From positions 806,001 through 870,000 of the forward strand of contig JAPFFF010000002.1 of NCBI GenBank assembly GCA_039105265.1: 64,000 nucleotides of DNA, read 5' to 3'. Of this stretch, positions 1 through 11,876 are shown piece after piece. The notes under the pieces were generated by a model that was given only the letters and a program-made list of their open reading frames with translations, made no database searches and had not been told where the DNA came from. How positions within the stretch are numbered: the first letter of the stretch is position 1; every line of letters starts with the position of its first letter. This stretch comes from Tritrichomonas musculus. Its lineage: Eukaryota > Parabasalia > Tritrichomonadida > Tritrichomonadidae. Both the position numbers and the translations under genes were made by a program.

Positions 1-1
1 T

Positions 2-2300
2 GATGAAAATGAAAAAGAAGAAGATGATGATGAAAATGAAAAAGAAGAAGAAGATGATGAAAATGAAGAAAAAGAAGAAGAAGAAGAAAATGAAGAAGAA
101 GATGATGAAAATGAAGAAAAAGAAAAAGAAGAAGAAAATGAAGAAGAAGATGATGAAAATGAAAAAGAAGAAGAAGATGATGAAAATGAAAAAGAAGAAG
201 AAGATGATGAAAATGAAAAAGAAGAAGAAGATGATGAAAATGGAAAAGAAGAAGAAGATGATGAAAATGAAAATGGAAAAGAAGAAGAAGAAGATGAAAA
301 TGAAAAAGAAGAAGAAGATGATGAAAATGAAAAAGAAGAAGAAAATGAAGAAGAAGATGATGAAAATGAAAAAGAAGAAGAAGATGATGAAAATGGAAAA
401 GAAGAAGAAGATGATGAAAATGGAAAAGAAGAAGAAGATGATGAAAATGAAAAAGAAGAAGAAGATGATGAAAATGAAAAAGAAGAAGAAGATGATGAAA
501 ATGAAAAAGAAGAAGAAGATGATGAAAATGGAAAAGAAGAAGAAGATGATGAAAATGAAAAAGAAGAAGAAGATGATGAAAATGAAAAAGAAGAAGAAGA
601 TGATGAAAATGAAAAAGAAGAAGAAGAAGAAAATGATGAAAATGGAAAAGAAGAAGAAGATGATGAAAATGAAAAAGAAGAAGAAGATGATGAAAATGAA
701 AAAGAAGAAGAAGATGATGAAAATGGAAAAGAAGAAGAAGATGATGAAAATGAAAAAGAAGAAGAAAATGAAGAAGAAGATGATGAAAATGAAAATGAAA
801 AAGAAGAAGAAGATGATGAAAATGAAAAAGAAGAAGAAGATGATGAAAATGAAAAAGAAGAAGAAAATGAAGAAGAAGATGATGAAAATGGAAAAGAAGA
901 AGAAGATGATGAAAATGGAAAAGAAGAAGAAGATGATGAAAATGGAAAAGAAGAAGAAGATGATGAAAATGGAAAAGAAGAAGAAGAAGATGAAAATGAA
1001 AAAGAAGAAGAAGAAGATGAAAATGAAAAAGAAGAAGAAGATGATGAAAATGGAAAAGAAGAAGAAGAAGATGAAAATGAAAAAGAAGAAGAAGATGATG
1101 AAAATGGAAAAGAAGAAGAAGATGATGAAAATGAAAAAGAAGAAGAAGATGATGAAAATGGAAAAGAAGAAGAAGATGATGAAAATGAAAAAGAAGATGA
1201 TGAAAATAAAGAAAAAGAAGAAGGTGATGAAAATGAAAAAGAAGAAGATGATGATGAAAATGAAAAAGAAGAAGATGATGATGAAAATGAAGAAAAAGAA
1301 GAAGAAGAAGAAAATGAAGAAGAAGATGATGAAAATGAAGAAAAAGAAAAAGAAGAAGAAAATGAAGAAGAAGATGATGAAAATGAAAAAGAAGAAGAAG
1401 ATGATGAAAATGAAAAAGAAGAAGAAGATGATGAAAATGAAAAAGAAGAAGAAGATGATGAAAATGGAAAAGAAGAAGAAGATGATGAAAATGAAAATGG
1501 AAAAGAAGAAGAAGAAGATGAAAATGAAAAAGAAGAAGAAGATGATGAAAATGAAAAAGAAGAAGAAAATGAAGAAGAAGATGATGAAAATGAAAAAGAA
1601 GAAGAAGATGATGAAAATGGAAAAGAAGAAGAAGATGATGAAAATGGAAAAGAAGAAGAAGATGATGAAAATGAAAAAGAAGAAGAAGATGATGAAAATG
1701 GAAAAGAAGAAGAAGATGATGAAAATGAAAAAGAAGAAGAAGATGATGAAAATGAAAAAGAAGAAGAAGATGATGAAAATGAAAAAGAAGAAGAAAATGA
1801 AGAAGAAGATGATGAAAATGAAAAAGAAGAAGAAGATGATGAAAATGAAAATGAAAAAGAAGAAGAAGATGATGAAAATGAAAATGAAAAAGAAGAAGAA
1901 GAAGATGAAAATGAAAAAGAAGAAGAAGATGATGAAAATGAAAAAGAAGAAGAAGATGATGAAAATGAAAAAGAAGAAGAAGATGATGAAAATGAAAAAG
2001 AAGAAGAAGATGATGAAAATGGAAAAGAAGAAGAAGATGATGAAAATGAAAAAGAAGAAGAAGATGATGAAAATGGAAAAGAAGAAGAAGATGATGAAAA
2101 TGAAAAAGAAGAAGAAGAAGATGAAAATGGAAAAGAAGAAGAAGATGATGAAAATGAAAAAGAAGAAGAAGATGATGAAAATGAAAAAGAAGAAGAAGAT
2201 GATGAAAATGGAAAAGAAGAAGAAGAAGATGAAAATGAAAAAGAAGAAGAAGATGATGAAAATGAAAATGAAAAAGAAGAAGAAGAAGATGAAAATGAAA
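2..2300 (+). CDS. Acidic repeat frame, left-truncated (possible 3' part of a giant low-complexity protein)
   Basis: This is an open acidic frame of about 766 codons (codon starts at 2, 5, 8 and so on) made of DDENEKEEE/DDENGKEEE units. It includes an Asn-Lys-Glu-Lys-Glu-Glu-Gly-Asp variant at about 1207-1228. Net charge is about -5 to -6 per nine residues and no hydrophobic segment exists, so a soluble disordered polypeptide would be expected. It has no start codon, so any gene must begin left of the window. At the 4-A run 2298-2301 the register moves to the Met/Lys frame, which stays open to a TGA at 3107-3109. A translated product would therefore end with about 268 basic residues. It is the only interior-left segment that could be reached from an upstream start. 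It may equally be noncoding satellite. Confidence 0.25.
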
Positions 2301-2322
2301 AGAAGAAGAAGATGATGAAAAC
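2298..2322 (+). other. Frameshift haplotype block, copy 1 (A4 run plus AAC)
   Basis: The A-run at 2298-2301 has four A where the unit has five, shifting register by -1. Twenty-four bases after the run start, at 2322, a rare C makes Asn AAC instead of AAT. The same pair recurs eight more times in the window. Confidence 0.9.
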
Positions 2323-3093
2323 GAAAAAGAAGAAGAAGATGATGAAAATGAAAAAGAAGAAGAAGATGATGAAAATGAAAAAGAAGAAGAAGATGATGAA
2401 AATGAAAAAGAAGAAGAAGATGATGAAAATGAAAAAGAAGAAGAAGATGATGAAAATGAAAAAGAAGAAGAAGATGATGAAAATGAAAAAGAAGAAGAAG
2501 ATGATGAAAATGAAAAAGAAGAAGAAGATGATGAAAATGAAAAAGAAGAAGAAGATGATGAAAATGGAAAAGAAGAAGAAGATGATGAAAATGAAAAAGA
2601 AGAAGAAGATGATGAAAATGAAAAAGAAGAAGAAGATGATGAAAATGGAAAAGAAGAAGAAGAAGATGAAAATGAAAAAGAAAAAGAAGATGATGAAAAT
2701 GAAAAAGAAGAAGAAAATGATGAAAATGAAAAAGAAGAAGAAGATGATGAAAATGGAAAAGAAGAAGAAGATGATGAAAATGAAAAAGAAGAAGAAGATG
2801 ATGAAAATGAAAAAGAAGAAGAAGATGATGAAAATGAAAAAGAAGAAGAAGAAGAAAATGATGAAAATGGAAAAGAAGAAGAAGATGATGAAAATGAAAA
2901 AGAAGAAGAAGATGATGAAAATGAAAAAGAAGAAGAAGATGATGAAAATGAAAAAGAAGAAGAAGATGATGAAAATGGAAAAGAAGAAGAAGATGATGAA
3001 AATGAAAATGGAAAAGAAGAAGAAGAAGATGAAAATGAAAATGAAGAAGAAGATGATGAAAATGAAAAAGAAGAAGAAGATGATGAAAATGAA
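2302..3093 (+). pseudogene. Acidic repeat segment between frameshifts, 264 codons
   Basis: The acidic frame is open for 264 codons, with no start codon. Its left limit is the 2298 frameshift and its right limit is the 3092 frameshift, after which the same register reads Met/Lys to a TGA at 3982-3984. It is collinear with 5975-6766 at +3,673 bp, but that later copy keeps the reading frame intact at its left edge. Function unrecognised; probably satellite. Confidence 0.3.
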
Positions 3094-3095
3094 AA
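3092..3095 (+). other. -1 frameshift, 4-A run without the AAC marker
   Basis: Four A precede the GAA run, giving a -1 register change. The downstream unit has AAT, not AAC, so this differs from the nine-copy haplotype. Its duplicate is at 6765-6768. Confidence 0.85.
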
Positions 3096-3968
3096 GAAGA
3101 AGAAGATGATGAAAATGAAAAAGAAGAAGAAGATGATGAAAATGAAAAAGAAGAAGAAGATGATGAAAATGGAAAAGAAGAAGAAGATGATGAAAATGAA
3201 AAAGAAGAAGAAGATGATGAAAATGAAAAAGAAGAAGAAGATGATGAAAATGAAAAAGAAGAAGAAGATGATGAAAATGGAAAAGAAGAAGAAGATGATG
3301 AAAATGAAAAAGAAGAAGAAGATGATGAAAATGGAAAAGAAGAAGAAGATGATGAAAATGAAAAAGAAGATGATGAAAATAAAGAAAAAGAAGAAGGTGA
3401 TGAAAATGAAAAAGAAGAAGATGATGATGAAAATGAAAAAGAAGAAGAAGATGATGAAAATGAAGAAAAAGAAGAAGAAGAAGAAAATGAAGAAGAAGAT
3501 GATGAAAATGAAGAAAAAGAAAAAGAAGAAGAAAATGAAGAAGAAGATGATGAAAATGAAAAAGAAGAAGAAGATGATGAAAATGAAAAAGAAGAAGAAG
3601 ATGATGAAAATGAAAAAGAAGAAGAAGATGATGAAAATGGAAAAGAAGAAGAAGATGATGAAAATGAAAATGGAAAAGAAGAAGAAGAAGATGAAAATGA
3701 AAAAGAAGAAGAAGATGATGAAAATGAAAAAGAAGAAGAAAATGAAGAAGAAGATGATGAAAATGAAAAAGAAGAAGAAGATGATGAAAATGGAAAAGAA
3801 GAAGAAGATGATGAAAATGAAAAAGAAGAAGAAGATGATGAAAATGAAAATGAAAAAGAAGAAGAAGATGATGAAAATGAAAATGAAAAAGAAGAAGAAG
3901 AAGATGAAAATGAAAAAGAAGAAGAAGATGATGAAAATGAAAAAGAAGAAGAAGATGATGAAAATGAA
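3096..3968 (+). pseudogene. Acidic repeat segment between frameshifts, 291 codons
   Basis: This startless acidic frame is bounded by the frameshifts at 3092 and 3967. It carries the Lys-Glu-Lys-Glu-Glu-Gly-Asp motif (GGT at 3396-3398) and the following Asn-Glu-Glu-rich block. It matches 6769-7641 position for position, 3,673 bp away. Function unrecognised. Confidence 0.3.
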
Positions 3969-3991
3969 AAGAAGAAGAAGATGATGAAAAC
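3967..3991 (+). other. Frameshift haplotype block, copy 2
   Basis: A4 run 3967-3970 with AAC at C3991, the same 24-bp spacing as copy 1. Confidence 0.9.
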
Positions 3992-6766
3992 GAAAAAGAA
4001 GAAGAAGATGATGAAAATGAAAAAGAAGAAGAAGAAGATGAAAATGAAAAAGAAGAAGAAGATGATGAAAATGAAAAAGAAGAAGAAGATGATGAAAATG
4101 AAAAAGAAGAAGAAGATGATGAAAATGAAAAAGAAGAAGAAGATGATGAAAATGAAAAAGAAGAAGAAGATGATGAAAATGAAAAAGAAGAAGAAGATGA
4201 TGAAAATGAAAAAGAAGAAGAAGATGATGAAAATGGAAAAGAAGAAGAAGATGATGAAAATGAAAAAGAAGAAGAAGATGATGAAAATGAAAAAGAAGAA
4301 GAAGATGATGAAAATGGAAAAGAAGAAGAAGAAGATGAAAATGAAAAAGAAAAAGAAGATGATGAAAATGAAAAAGAAGAAGAAGATGATGAAAATGGAA
4401 AAGAAGAAGAAGATGATGAAAATGGAAAAGAAGAAGAAGATGATGAAAATGAAAAAGAAGAAGAAGATGATGAAAATGAAAAAGAAGAAGAAGATGATGA
4501 AAATGAAAAAGAAGAAGAAGAAGAAAATGATGAAAATGGAAAAGAAGAAGAAGATGATGAAAATGAAAAAGAAGAAGAAGATGATGAAAATGAAAAAGAA
4601 GAAGAAGATGATGAAAATGAAAAAGAAGAAGAAGATGATGAAAATGGAAAAGAAGAAGAAGATGATGAAAATGAAAATGGAAAAGAAGAAGAAGAAGATG
4701 AAAATGAAAAAGAAGAAGAAGATGATGAAAATGAAAAAGAAGAAGAAGATGATGAAAATGGAAAAGAAGAAGAAGATGATGAAAATGAAAATGAAAAAGA
4801 AGAAGAAGATGATGAAAATGAAAAAGAAGAAGAAGATGATGAAAATGAAAAAGAAGAAGAAAATGAAGAAGAAGATGATGAAAATGAAAAAGAAGAAGAA
4901 GATGATGAAAATGAAAAAGAAGAAGAAGATGATGAAAATGAAAAAGAAGAAGAAGATGATGAAAATGGAAAAGAAGAAGAAGATGATGAAAATGAAAAAG
5001 AAGAAGAAGATGATGAAAATGAAAATGAAAAAGAAGAAGAAGATGATGAAAATGAAAAAGAAGAAGAAGATGATGAAAATGAAAAAGAAGAAGAAGATGA
5101 TGAAAATGAAAAAGAAGAAGAAGATGATGAAAATGAAAAAGAAGAAGAAAATGATGAAAATGGAAAAGAAGAAGATGATGAAAATGAAAAAGAAGAAGAA
5201 GATGATGAAAATGGAAAAGAAGAAGAAGATGATGAAAATGAAAAAGAAGAAGAAGATGATGAAAATGAAAAAGAAGAAGAAGATGATGAAAATGGAAAAG
5301 AAGAAGAAGAAGATGAAAATGAAAAAGAAGAAGAAGATGATGAAAATGAAAAAGAAGAAGAAGATGATGAAAATGAAAAAGAAGAAGAAGAAGAAAATGA
5401 TGAAAATGGAAAAGAAGAAGAAGATGATGAAAATGAAAAAGAAGAAGAAGATGATGAAAATGAAAAAGAAGAAGAAAATGATGAAAATGGAAAAGAAGAA
5501 GATGATGAAAATGAAAAAGAAGAAGAAGATGATGAAAATGGAAAAGAAGAAGAAGATGATGAAAATGGAAAAGAAGAAAAAGATGATGAAAATGAAAAAG
5601 AAGAAGAAGATGATGAAAATGGAAAAGAAGAAGAAGAAGATGAAAATGGAAAAGAAGAAGAAGAAGATGAAAATGAAAAAGAAGAAGAAGATGATGAAAA
5701 TGAAAAAGAAGAAGAAGAAGAAAATGATGAAAATGGAAAAGAAGAAGAAGATGATGAAAATGAAAAAGAAGAAGAAGATGATGAAAATGAAAAAGAAGAA
5801 GAAGATGATGAAAATGGAAAAGAAGAAGAAGATGATGAAAATGAAAAAGAAGAAGAAAATGAAGAAGAAGATGATGAAAATGAAAATGAAAAAGAAGAAG
5901 AAGATGATGAAAATGAAAAAGAAGAAGAAGATGATGAAAATGAAAAAGAAGAAGAAGATGATGAAAATGAAAAAGAAGAAGAAGATGATGAAAACGAAAA
6001 AGAAGAAGAAGATGATGAAAATGAAAAAGAAGAAGAAGATGATGAAAATGAAAAAGAAGAAGAAGATGATGAAAATGAAAAAGAAGAAGAAGATGATGAA
6101 AATGAAAAAGAAGAAGATGATGATGAAAATGAAAAAGAAGAAGAAGATGATGAAAATGAAAAAGAAGAAGAAGATGATGAAAATGAAAAAGAAGAAGAAG
6201 ATGATGAAAATGAAAAAGAAGAAGAAGATGATGAAAATGGAAAAGAAGAAGAAGATGATGAAAATGAAAAAGAAGAAGAAGATGATGAAAATGAAAAAGA
6301 AGAAGAAGATGATGAAAATGGAAAAGAAGAAGAAGAAGATGAAAATGAAAAAGAAAAAGAAGATGATGAAAATGAAAAAGAAGAAGAAAATGATGAAAAT
6401 GAAAAAGAAGAAGAAGATGATGAAAATGGAAAAGAAGAAGAAGATGATGAAAATGAAAAAGAAGAAGAAGATGATGAAAATGAAAAAGAAGAAGAAGATG
6501 ATGAAAATGAAAAAGAAGAAGAAGAAGAAAATGATGAAAATGGAAAAGAAGAAGAAGATGATGAAAATGAAAAAGAAGAAGAAGATGATGAAAATGAAAA
6601 AGAAGAAGAAGATGATGAAAATGAAAAAGAAGAAGAAGATGATGAAAATGGAAAAGAAGAAGAAGATGATGAAAATGAAAATGGAAAAGAAGAAGAAGAA
6701 GATGAAAATGAAAATGAAGAAGAAGATGATGAAAATGAAAAAGAAGAAGAAGATGATGAAAATGAA
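3971..6766 (+). pseudogene. Acidic repeat segment between frameshifts, 932 codons
   Basis: The acidic frame is open for 932 codons with no start. It crosses the junction of the 3,673-bp duplication at 5994/5995. At 5995 it has the AAC marker but the preceding A-run has five A, so the frame is intact there. This is an important contrast with 2298-2322. A rare Glu-Glu-Lys-Asp variant occurs near 5577. The segment ends at the 6765 frameshift. Confidence 0.3.
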
Positions 6767-6768
6767 AA
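6765..6768 (+). other. -1 frameshift, duplicate of the 3092 site
   Basis: Four-A run with no AAC downstream, exactly 3,673 bp from 3092. It was inherited through the higher-order duplication. Confidence 0.85.
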
Positions 6769-7641
6769 GAAGAAGAAGATGATGAAAATGAAAAAGAAGA
6801 AGAAGATGATGAAAATGAAAAAGAAGAAGAAGATGATGAAAATGGAAAAGAAGAAGAAGATGATGAAAATGAAAAAGAAGAAGAAGATGATGAAAATGAA
6901 AAAGAAGAAGAAGATGATGAAAATGAAAAAGAAGAAGAAGATGATGAAAATGGAAAAGAAGAAGAAGATGATGAAAATGAAAAAGAAGAAGAAGATGATG
7001 AAAATGGAAAAGAAGAAGAAGATGATGAAAATGAAAAAGAAGATGATGAAAATAAAGAAAAAGAAGAAGGTGATGAAAATGAAAAAGAAGAAGATGATGA
7101 TGAAAATGAAAAAGAAGAAGAAGATGATGAAAATGAAGAAAAAGAAGAAGAAGAAGAAAATGAAGAAGAAGATGATGAAAATGAAGAAAAAGAAAAAGAA
7201 GAAGAAAATGAAGAAGAAGATGATGAAAATGAAAAAGAAGAAGAAGATGATGAAAATGAAAAAGAAGAAGAAGATGATGAAAATGAAAAAGAAGAAGAAG
7301 ATGATGAAAATGGAAAAGAAGAAGAAGATGATGAAAATGAAAATGGAAAAGAAGAAGAAGAAGATGAAAATGAAAAAGAAGAAGAAGATGATGAAAATGA
7401 AAAAGAAGAAGAAAATGAAGAAGAAGATGATGAAAATGAAAAAGAAGAAGAAGATGATGAAAATGGAAAAGAAGAAGAAGATGATGAAAATGAAAAAGAA
7501 GAAGAAGATGATGAAAATGAAAATGAAAAAGAAGAAGAAGATGATGAAAATGAAAATGAAAAAGAAGAAGAAGAAGATGAAAATGAAAAAGAAGAAGAAG
7601 ATGATGAAAATGAAAAAGAAGAAGAAGATGATGAAAATGAA
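6769..7641 (+). pseudogene. Acidic repeat segment between frameshifts, 291 codons (copy of 3096-3968)
   Basis: Second copy of the 291-codon segment, with the GGT motif at 7069. The Met/Lys translations of the two copies are identical over their full length. There is no start codon. Confidence 0.3.
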
Positions 7642-7664
7642 AAGAAGAAGAAGATGATGAAAAC
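7640..7664 (+). other. Frameshift haplotype block, copy 3
   Basis: A4 run 7640-7643 and C7664. It is the last frameshift before a 30.9-kb stretch that keeps register. Confidence 0.9.
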
Positions 7665-10600
7665 GAAAAAGAAGAAGAAGATGATGAAAATGAAAAAGAA
7701 GAAGAAGAAGATGAAAATGAAAAAGAAGAAGAAGATGATGAAAATGAAAAAGAAGAAGAAGATGATGAAAATGAAAAAGAAGAAGAAGATGATGAAAATG
7801 AAAAAGAAGAAGAAGATGATGAAAATGAAAAAGAAGAAGAAGATGATGAAAATGAAAAAGAAGAAGAAGATGATGAAAATGAAAAAGAAGAAGAAGATGA
7901 TGAAAATGGAAAAGAAGAAGAAGATGATGAAAATGAAAAAGAAGAAGAAGATGATGAAAATGAAAAAGAAGAAGAAGATGATGAAAATGGAAAAGAAGAA
8001 GAAGAAGATGAAAATGAAAAAGAAAAAGAAGATGATGAAAATGAAAAAGAAGAAGAAGATGATGAAAATGGAAAAGAAGAAGAAGATGATGAAAATGGAA
8101 AAGAAGAAGAAGATGATGAAAATGAAAAAGAAGAAGAAGATGATGAAAATGAAAAAGAAGAAGAAGATGATGAAAATGAAAAAGAAGAAGAAGAAGAAAA
8201 TGATGAAAATGGAAAAGAAGAAGAAGATGATGAAAATGAAAAAGAAGAAGAAGATGATGAAAATGAAAAAGAAGAAGAAGATGATGAAAATGAAAAAGAA
8301 GAAGAAGATGATGAAAATGGAAAAGAAGAAGAAGATGATGAAAATGAAAATGGAAAAGAAGAAGAAGAAGATGAAAATGAAAAAGAAGAAGAAGATGATG
8401 AAAATGAAAAAGAAGAAGAAGATGATGAAAATGGAAAAGAAGAAGAAGATGATGAAAATGAAAATGAAAAAGAAGAAGAAGATGATGAAAATGAAAAAGA
8501 AGAAGAAGATGATGAAAATGAAAAAGAAGAAGAAAATGAAGAAGAAGATGATGAAAATGAAAAAGAAGAAGAAGATGATGAAAATGAAAAAGAAGAAGAA
8601 GATGATGAAAATGAAAAAGAAGAAGAAGATGATGAAAATGGAAAAGAAGAAGAAGATGATGAAAATGAAAAAGAAGAAGAAGATGATGAAAATGAAAATG
8701 AAAAAGAAGAAGAAGATGATGAAAATGAAAAAGAAGAAGAAGATGATGAAAATGAAAAAGAAGAAGAAGATGATGAAAATGAAAAAGAAGAAGAAGATGA
8801 TGAAAATGAAAAAGAAGAAGAAAATGATGAAAATGGAAAAGAAGAAGATGATGAAAATGAAAAAGAAGAAGAAGATGATGAAAATGGAAAAGAAGAAGAA
8901 GATGATGAAAATGAAAAAGAAGAAGAAGATGATGAAAATGAAAAAGAAGAAGAAGATGATGAAAATGGAAAAGAAGAAGAAGAAGATGAAAATGAAAAAG
9001 AAGAAGAAGATGATGAAAATGAAAAAGAAGAAGAAGATGATGAAAATGAAAAAGAAGAAGAAGAAGAAAATGATGAAAATGGAAAAGAAGAAGAAGATGA
9101 TGAAAATGAAAAAGAAGAAGAAGATGATGAAAATGAAAAAGAAGAAGAAAATGATGAAAATGGAAAAGAAGAAGATGATGAAAATGAAAAAGAAGAAGAA
9201 GATGATGAAAATGGAAAAGAAGAAGAAGATGATGAAAATGGAAAAGAAGAAAAAGATGATGAAAATGAAAAAGAAGAAGAAGATGATGAAAATGGAAAAG
9301 AAGAAGAAGAAGATGAAAATGGAAAAGAAGAAGAAGAAGATGAAAATGAAAAAGAAGAAGAAGATGATGAAAATGAAAAAGAAGAAGAAGAAGAAAATGA
9401 TGAAAATGGAAAAGAAGAAGAAGATGATGAAAATGAAAAAGAAGAAGAAGATGATGAAAATGAAAAAGAAGAAGAAGATGATGAAAATGGAAAAGAAGAA
9501 GAAGATGATGAAAATGAAAAAGAAGAAGAAAATGAAGAAGAAGATGATGAAAATGAAAATGAAAAAGAAGAAGAAGATGATGAAAATGAAAAAGAAGAAG
9601 AAGATGATGAAAATGAAAAAGAAGAAGAAGATGATGAAAATGAAAAAGAAGAAGAAGATGATGAAAATGAAAAAGAAGAAGAAGATGATGAAAATGAAAA
9701 AGAAGAAGATGATGATGAAAATGGAAAAGAAGAAGAAGATGATGAAAATGGAAAAGAAGAAGAAGATGATGAAAATGAAAATGAAAAAGAAGAAGAAGAT
9801 GATGAAAATGGAAAAGAAGAAGAAGATGATGAAAATGAAAAAGAAGAAGAAGAAGATGAAAATGAAAAAGAAGAAGAAGATGATGAAAATGGAAAAGAAG
9901 AAGATGATGATGAAAATGAAAAAGAAGAAGAAGATGATGAAAATGGAAAAGAAGAAGAAGATGATGAAAATGAAAAAGAAGAAGAAGATGATGAAAATGA
10001 AAAAGAAGAAGAAGATGATGAAAATGGAAAAGAAGAAGAAGATGATGAAAATGAAAAAGAAGAAGAAAATGAAGAAGAAGATGATGAAAATGAAAATGAA
10101 GAAGAAGAAGAAAATGATTCAAATGAAAAAGAAGAAGAAGAAGATGATTCAAATGGAAAAGAAGAAGAAGATGATGAAAATGAAAAAGAAGAAGAAAATG
10201 AAGAAGAAGATGATGAAAATGAAAAAGAAGAAGAAAATGATGAAAATGAAAATGAAGAAGAAGAAGATGATGAAAATGAAAAAGAAGAAGAAGATGATGA
10301 AAATGAAAAAGAAGAAGAAGATGATGAAAATGAAAAAGAAGAAGAAGATGATGAAAATGAAAAAGAAGAAGAAGATGATGAAAATGAAAAAGAAGAAGAA
10401 GATGATGAAAATGAAAAAGAAGAAGAAGATGATGAAAATGAAAAAGAAGAAGAAGATGATGAAAATGGAAAAGAAGAAGAAGATGATGAAAATGAAAAAG
10501 AAGAAGAAAATGAAGAAGAAGATGATGAAAATGAAAAAGAAGAAGAAAATGATGAAAATGAAAATGAAGAAGAAGAAGATGATGAAAATGAAAAAGAAGA

Positions 10601-11867
10601 AGAAGATGATGAAAATGAAAAAGAAGAAGAAGATGATGAAAATGAAAAAGAAGAAGAAGATGATGAAAATGAAAAAGAAGAAGAAGATGATGAAAATGAA
10701 AAAGAAGAAGAAGATGATGAAAATGAAAAAGAAGAAGAAGATGATGAAAATGAAAAAGAAGAAGATGATGATGAAAATGGAAAAGAAGAAGAAGATGATG
10801 AAAATGGAAAAGAAGAAGAAGATGATGAAAATGGAAAAGAAGAAGAAGATGATGAAAATGGAAAAGAAGAAGAAGATGATGAAAATGAAAAAGAAGAAGA
10901 AGAAGATGAAAATGAAAAAGAAGAAGAAGATGATGAAAATGGAAAAGAAGAAGATGATGATGAAAATGAAAAAGAAGAAGAAGATGATGAAAATGGAAAA
11001 GAAGAAGAAGATGATGAAAATGAAAAAGAAGAAGAAGATGATGAAAATGAAAAAGAAGAAGAAGATGATGAAAATGGAAAAGAAGAAGAAGATGATGAAA
11101 ATGAAAAAGAAGAAGAAAATGAAGAAGAAGATGATGAAAATGAAAATGAAGAAGAAGAAGAAAATGATTCAAATGAAAAAGAAGAAGAAGAAGATGATTC
11201 AAATGGAAAAGAAGAAGAAGATGATGAAAATGAAAAAGAAGAAGAAAATGAAGAAGAAGATGATGAAAATGAAAAAGAAGAAGAAAATGATGAAAATGAA
11301 AATGAAGAAGAAGAAGATGCTGAAAATGAAAAAGAAGAAGAAGATGATGAAAATGAAAAAGAAGAAGAAGATGATGAAAATGAAAAAGAAGAAGAAGATG
11401 ATGAAAATGGAAAAGAAGAAGAAGATGATGAAAATGAAAAAGAAGAAGAAGATGATGAAAATGAAAATGAAGAAGAAGAAGAAAATGATTCAAATGAAAA
11501 AGAAGAAGAAGAAGATGATTCAAATGGAAAAGAAGAAGAAGATGATGAAAATGAAAATGAAAATGAAGAAGAAGATGATGAAAATGAAAAAGAAGAAGAA
11601 GATGAAGGAAATGCAAATGAAGAAGAAGATGATGAAAATGGAAAAGAAGAAGAAGATGATGAAAATGAAAAAGAAGAAGAAGATGATGAAAATGAAAATG
11701 AAGAAGAAGAAGAAAATGATTCAAATGAAAAAGAAGAAGAAGAAGATGATTCAAATGGAAAAGAAGAAGAAGATGATGAAAATGAAAATGAAAATGAAGA
11801 AGAAGATGATGAAAATGAAAAAGAAGAAGAAGAAGATGAAAATGCAAATGAAGAAGAAGAAGATTAA
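7644..11867 (+). pseudogene. Acidic repeat segment ending in TAA, 1,407 codons
   Basis: The open acidic frame runs from the 7640 frameshift to TAA 11865-11867, with no start codon. From about 10.1 kb it gains Asp-Ser-Asn units (TCA codons, first at 10119) that are absent further left. Near the end it has Glu-Gly-Asn-Ala-Asn (GCA at 11613) and the terminal DENANEEEED. The only GCT codon seen in the window (Ala for Asp) is at 11319-11321. If translated, the product would be an extremely acidic disordered protein. It could also be pure satellite. Confidence 0.3.
9668..11800 (+). repeat. About 1.05-kb internal tandem repeat, two copies (approximate limits)
   Basis: The triple-Asp unit starts at 9708 and again at 10764 (1,056 bp), and the first TCA codons are at 10119 and 11169 (1,050 bp). 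The 6-bp difference is one Glu-Asn insertion, so the copies have diverged slightly. The limits are approximate because the flanking units are generic. Confidence 0.7.
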
Positions 11868-11876
11868 AATGAAGTA
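11844..11876 (+). other. Nonsense block, copy 1
   Basis: It reads Ala-Asn-Glu(x4)-Asp, TAA (11865-11867), Asn-Glu-Val. The Met/Lys frame hits TAG at 11875-11877, and the third forward frame is full of TGA, so all forward frames are closed here. The repeat simply resumes afterwards. TAA differs from the expected GAA by one G-to-T change. Confidence 0.9.

Larger units (their letters stand above)
2322..9667 (+). repeat. 3,673-bp higher-order tandem duplication (two copies)
   Basis: Copy 1 is 2322-5994 and copy 2 is 5995-9667. Every marker compared is offset by exactly 3,673 bp: AAC 2322/5995 and 3991/7664, the Gly GGT codon 3396/7069, frameshift runs 3092/6765 and 3967/7640, and the Lys-Asp variant A-run 5577/9250. 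The period is not a multiple of 3 because each copy contains two -1 frameshifts. After 9667 the unit order diverges from copy 1. The two copies look identical at this resolution, so the event is recent. Confidence 0.9.
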
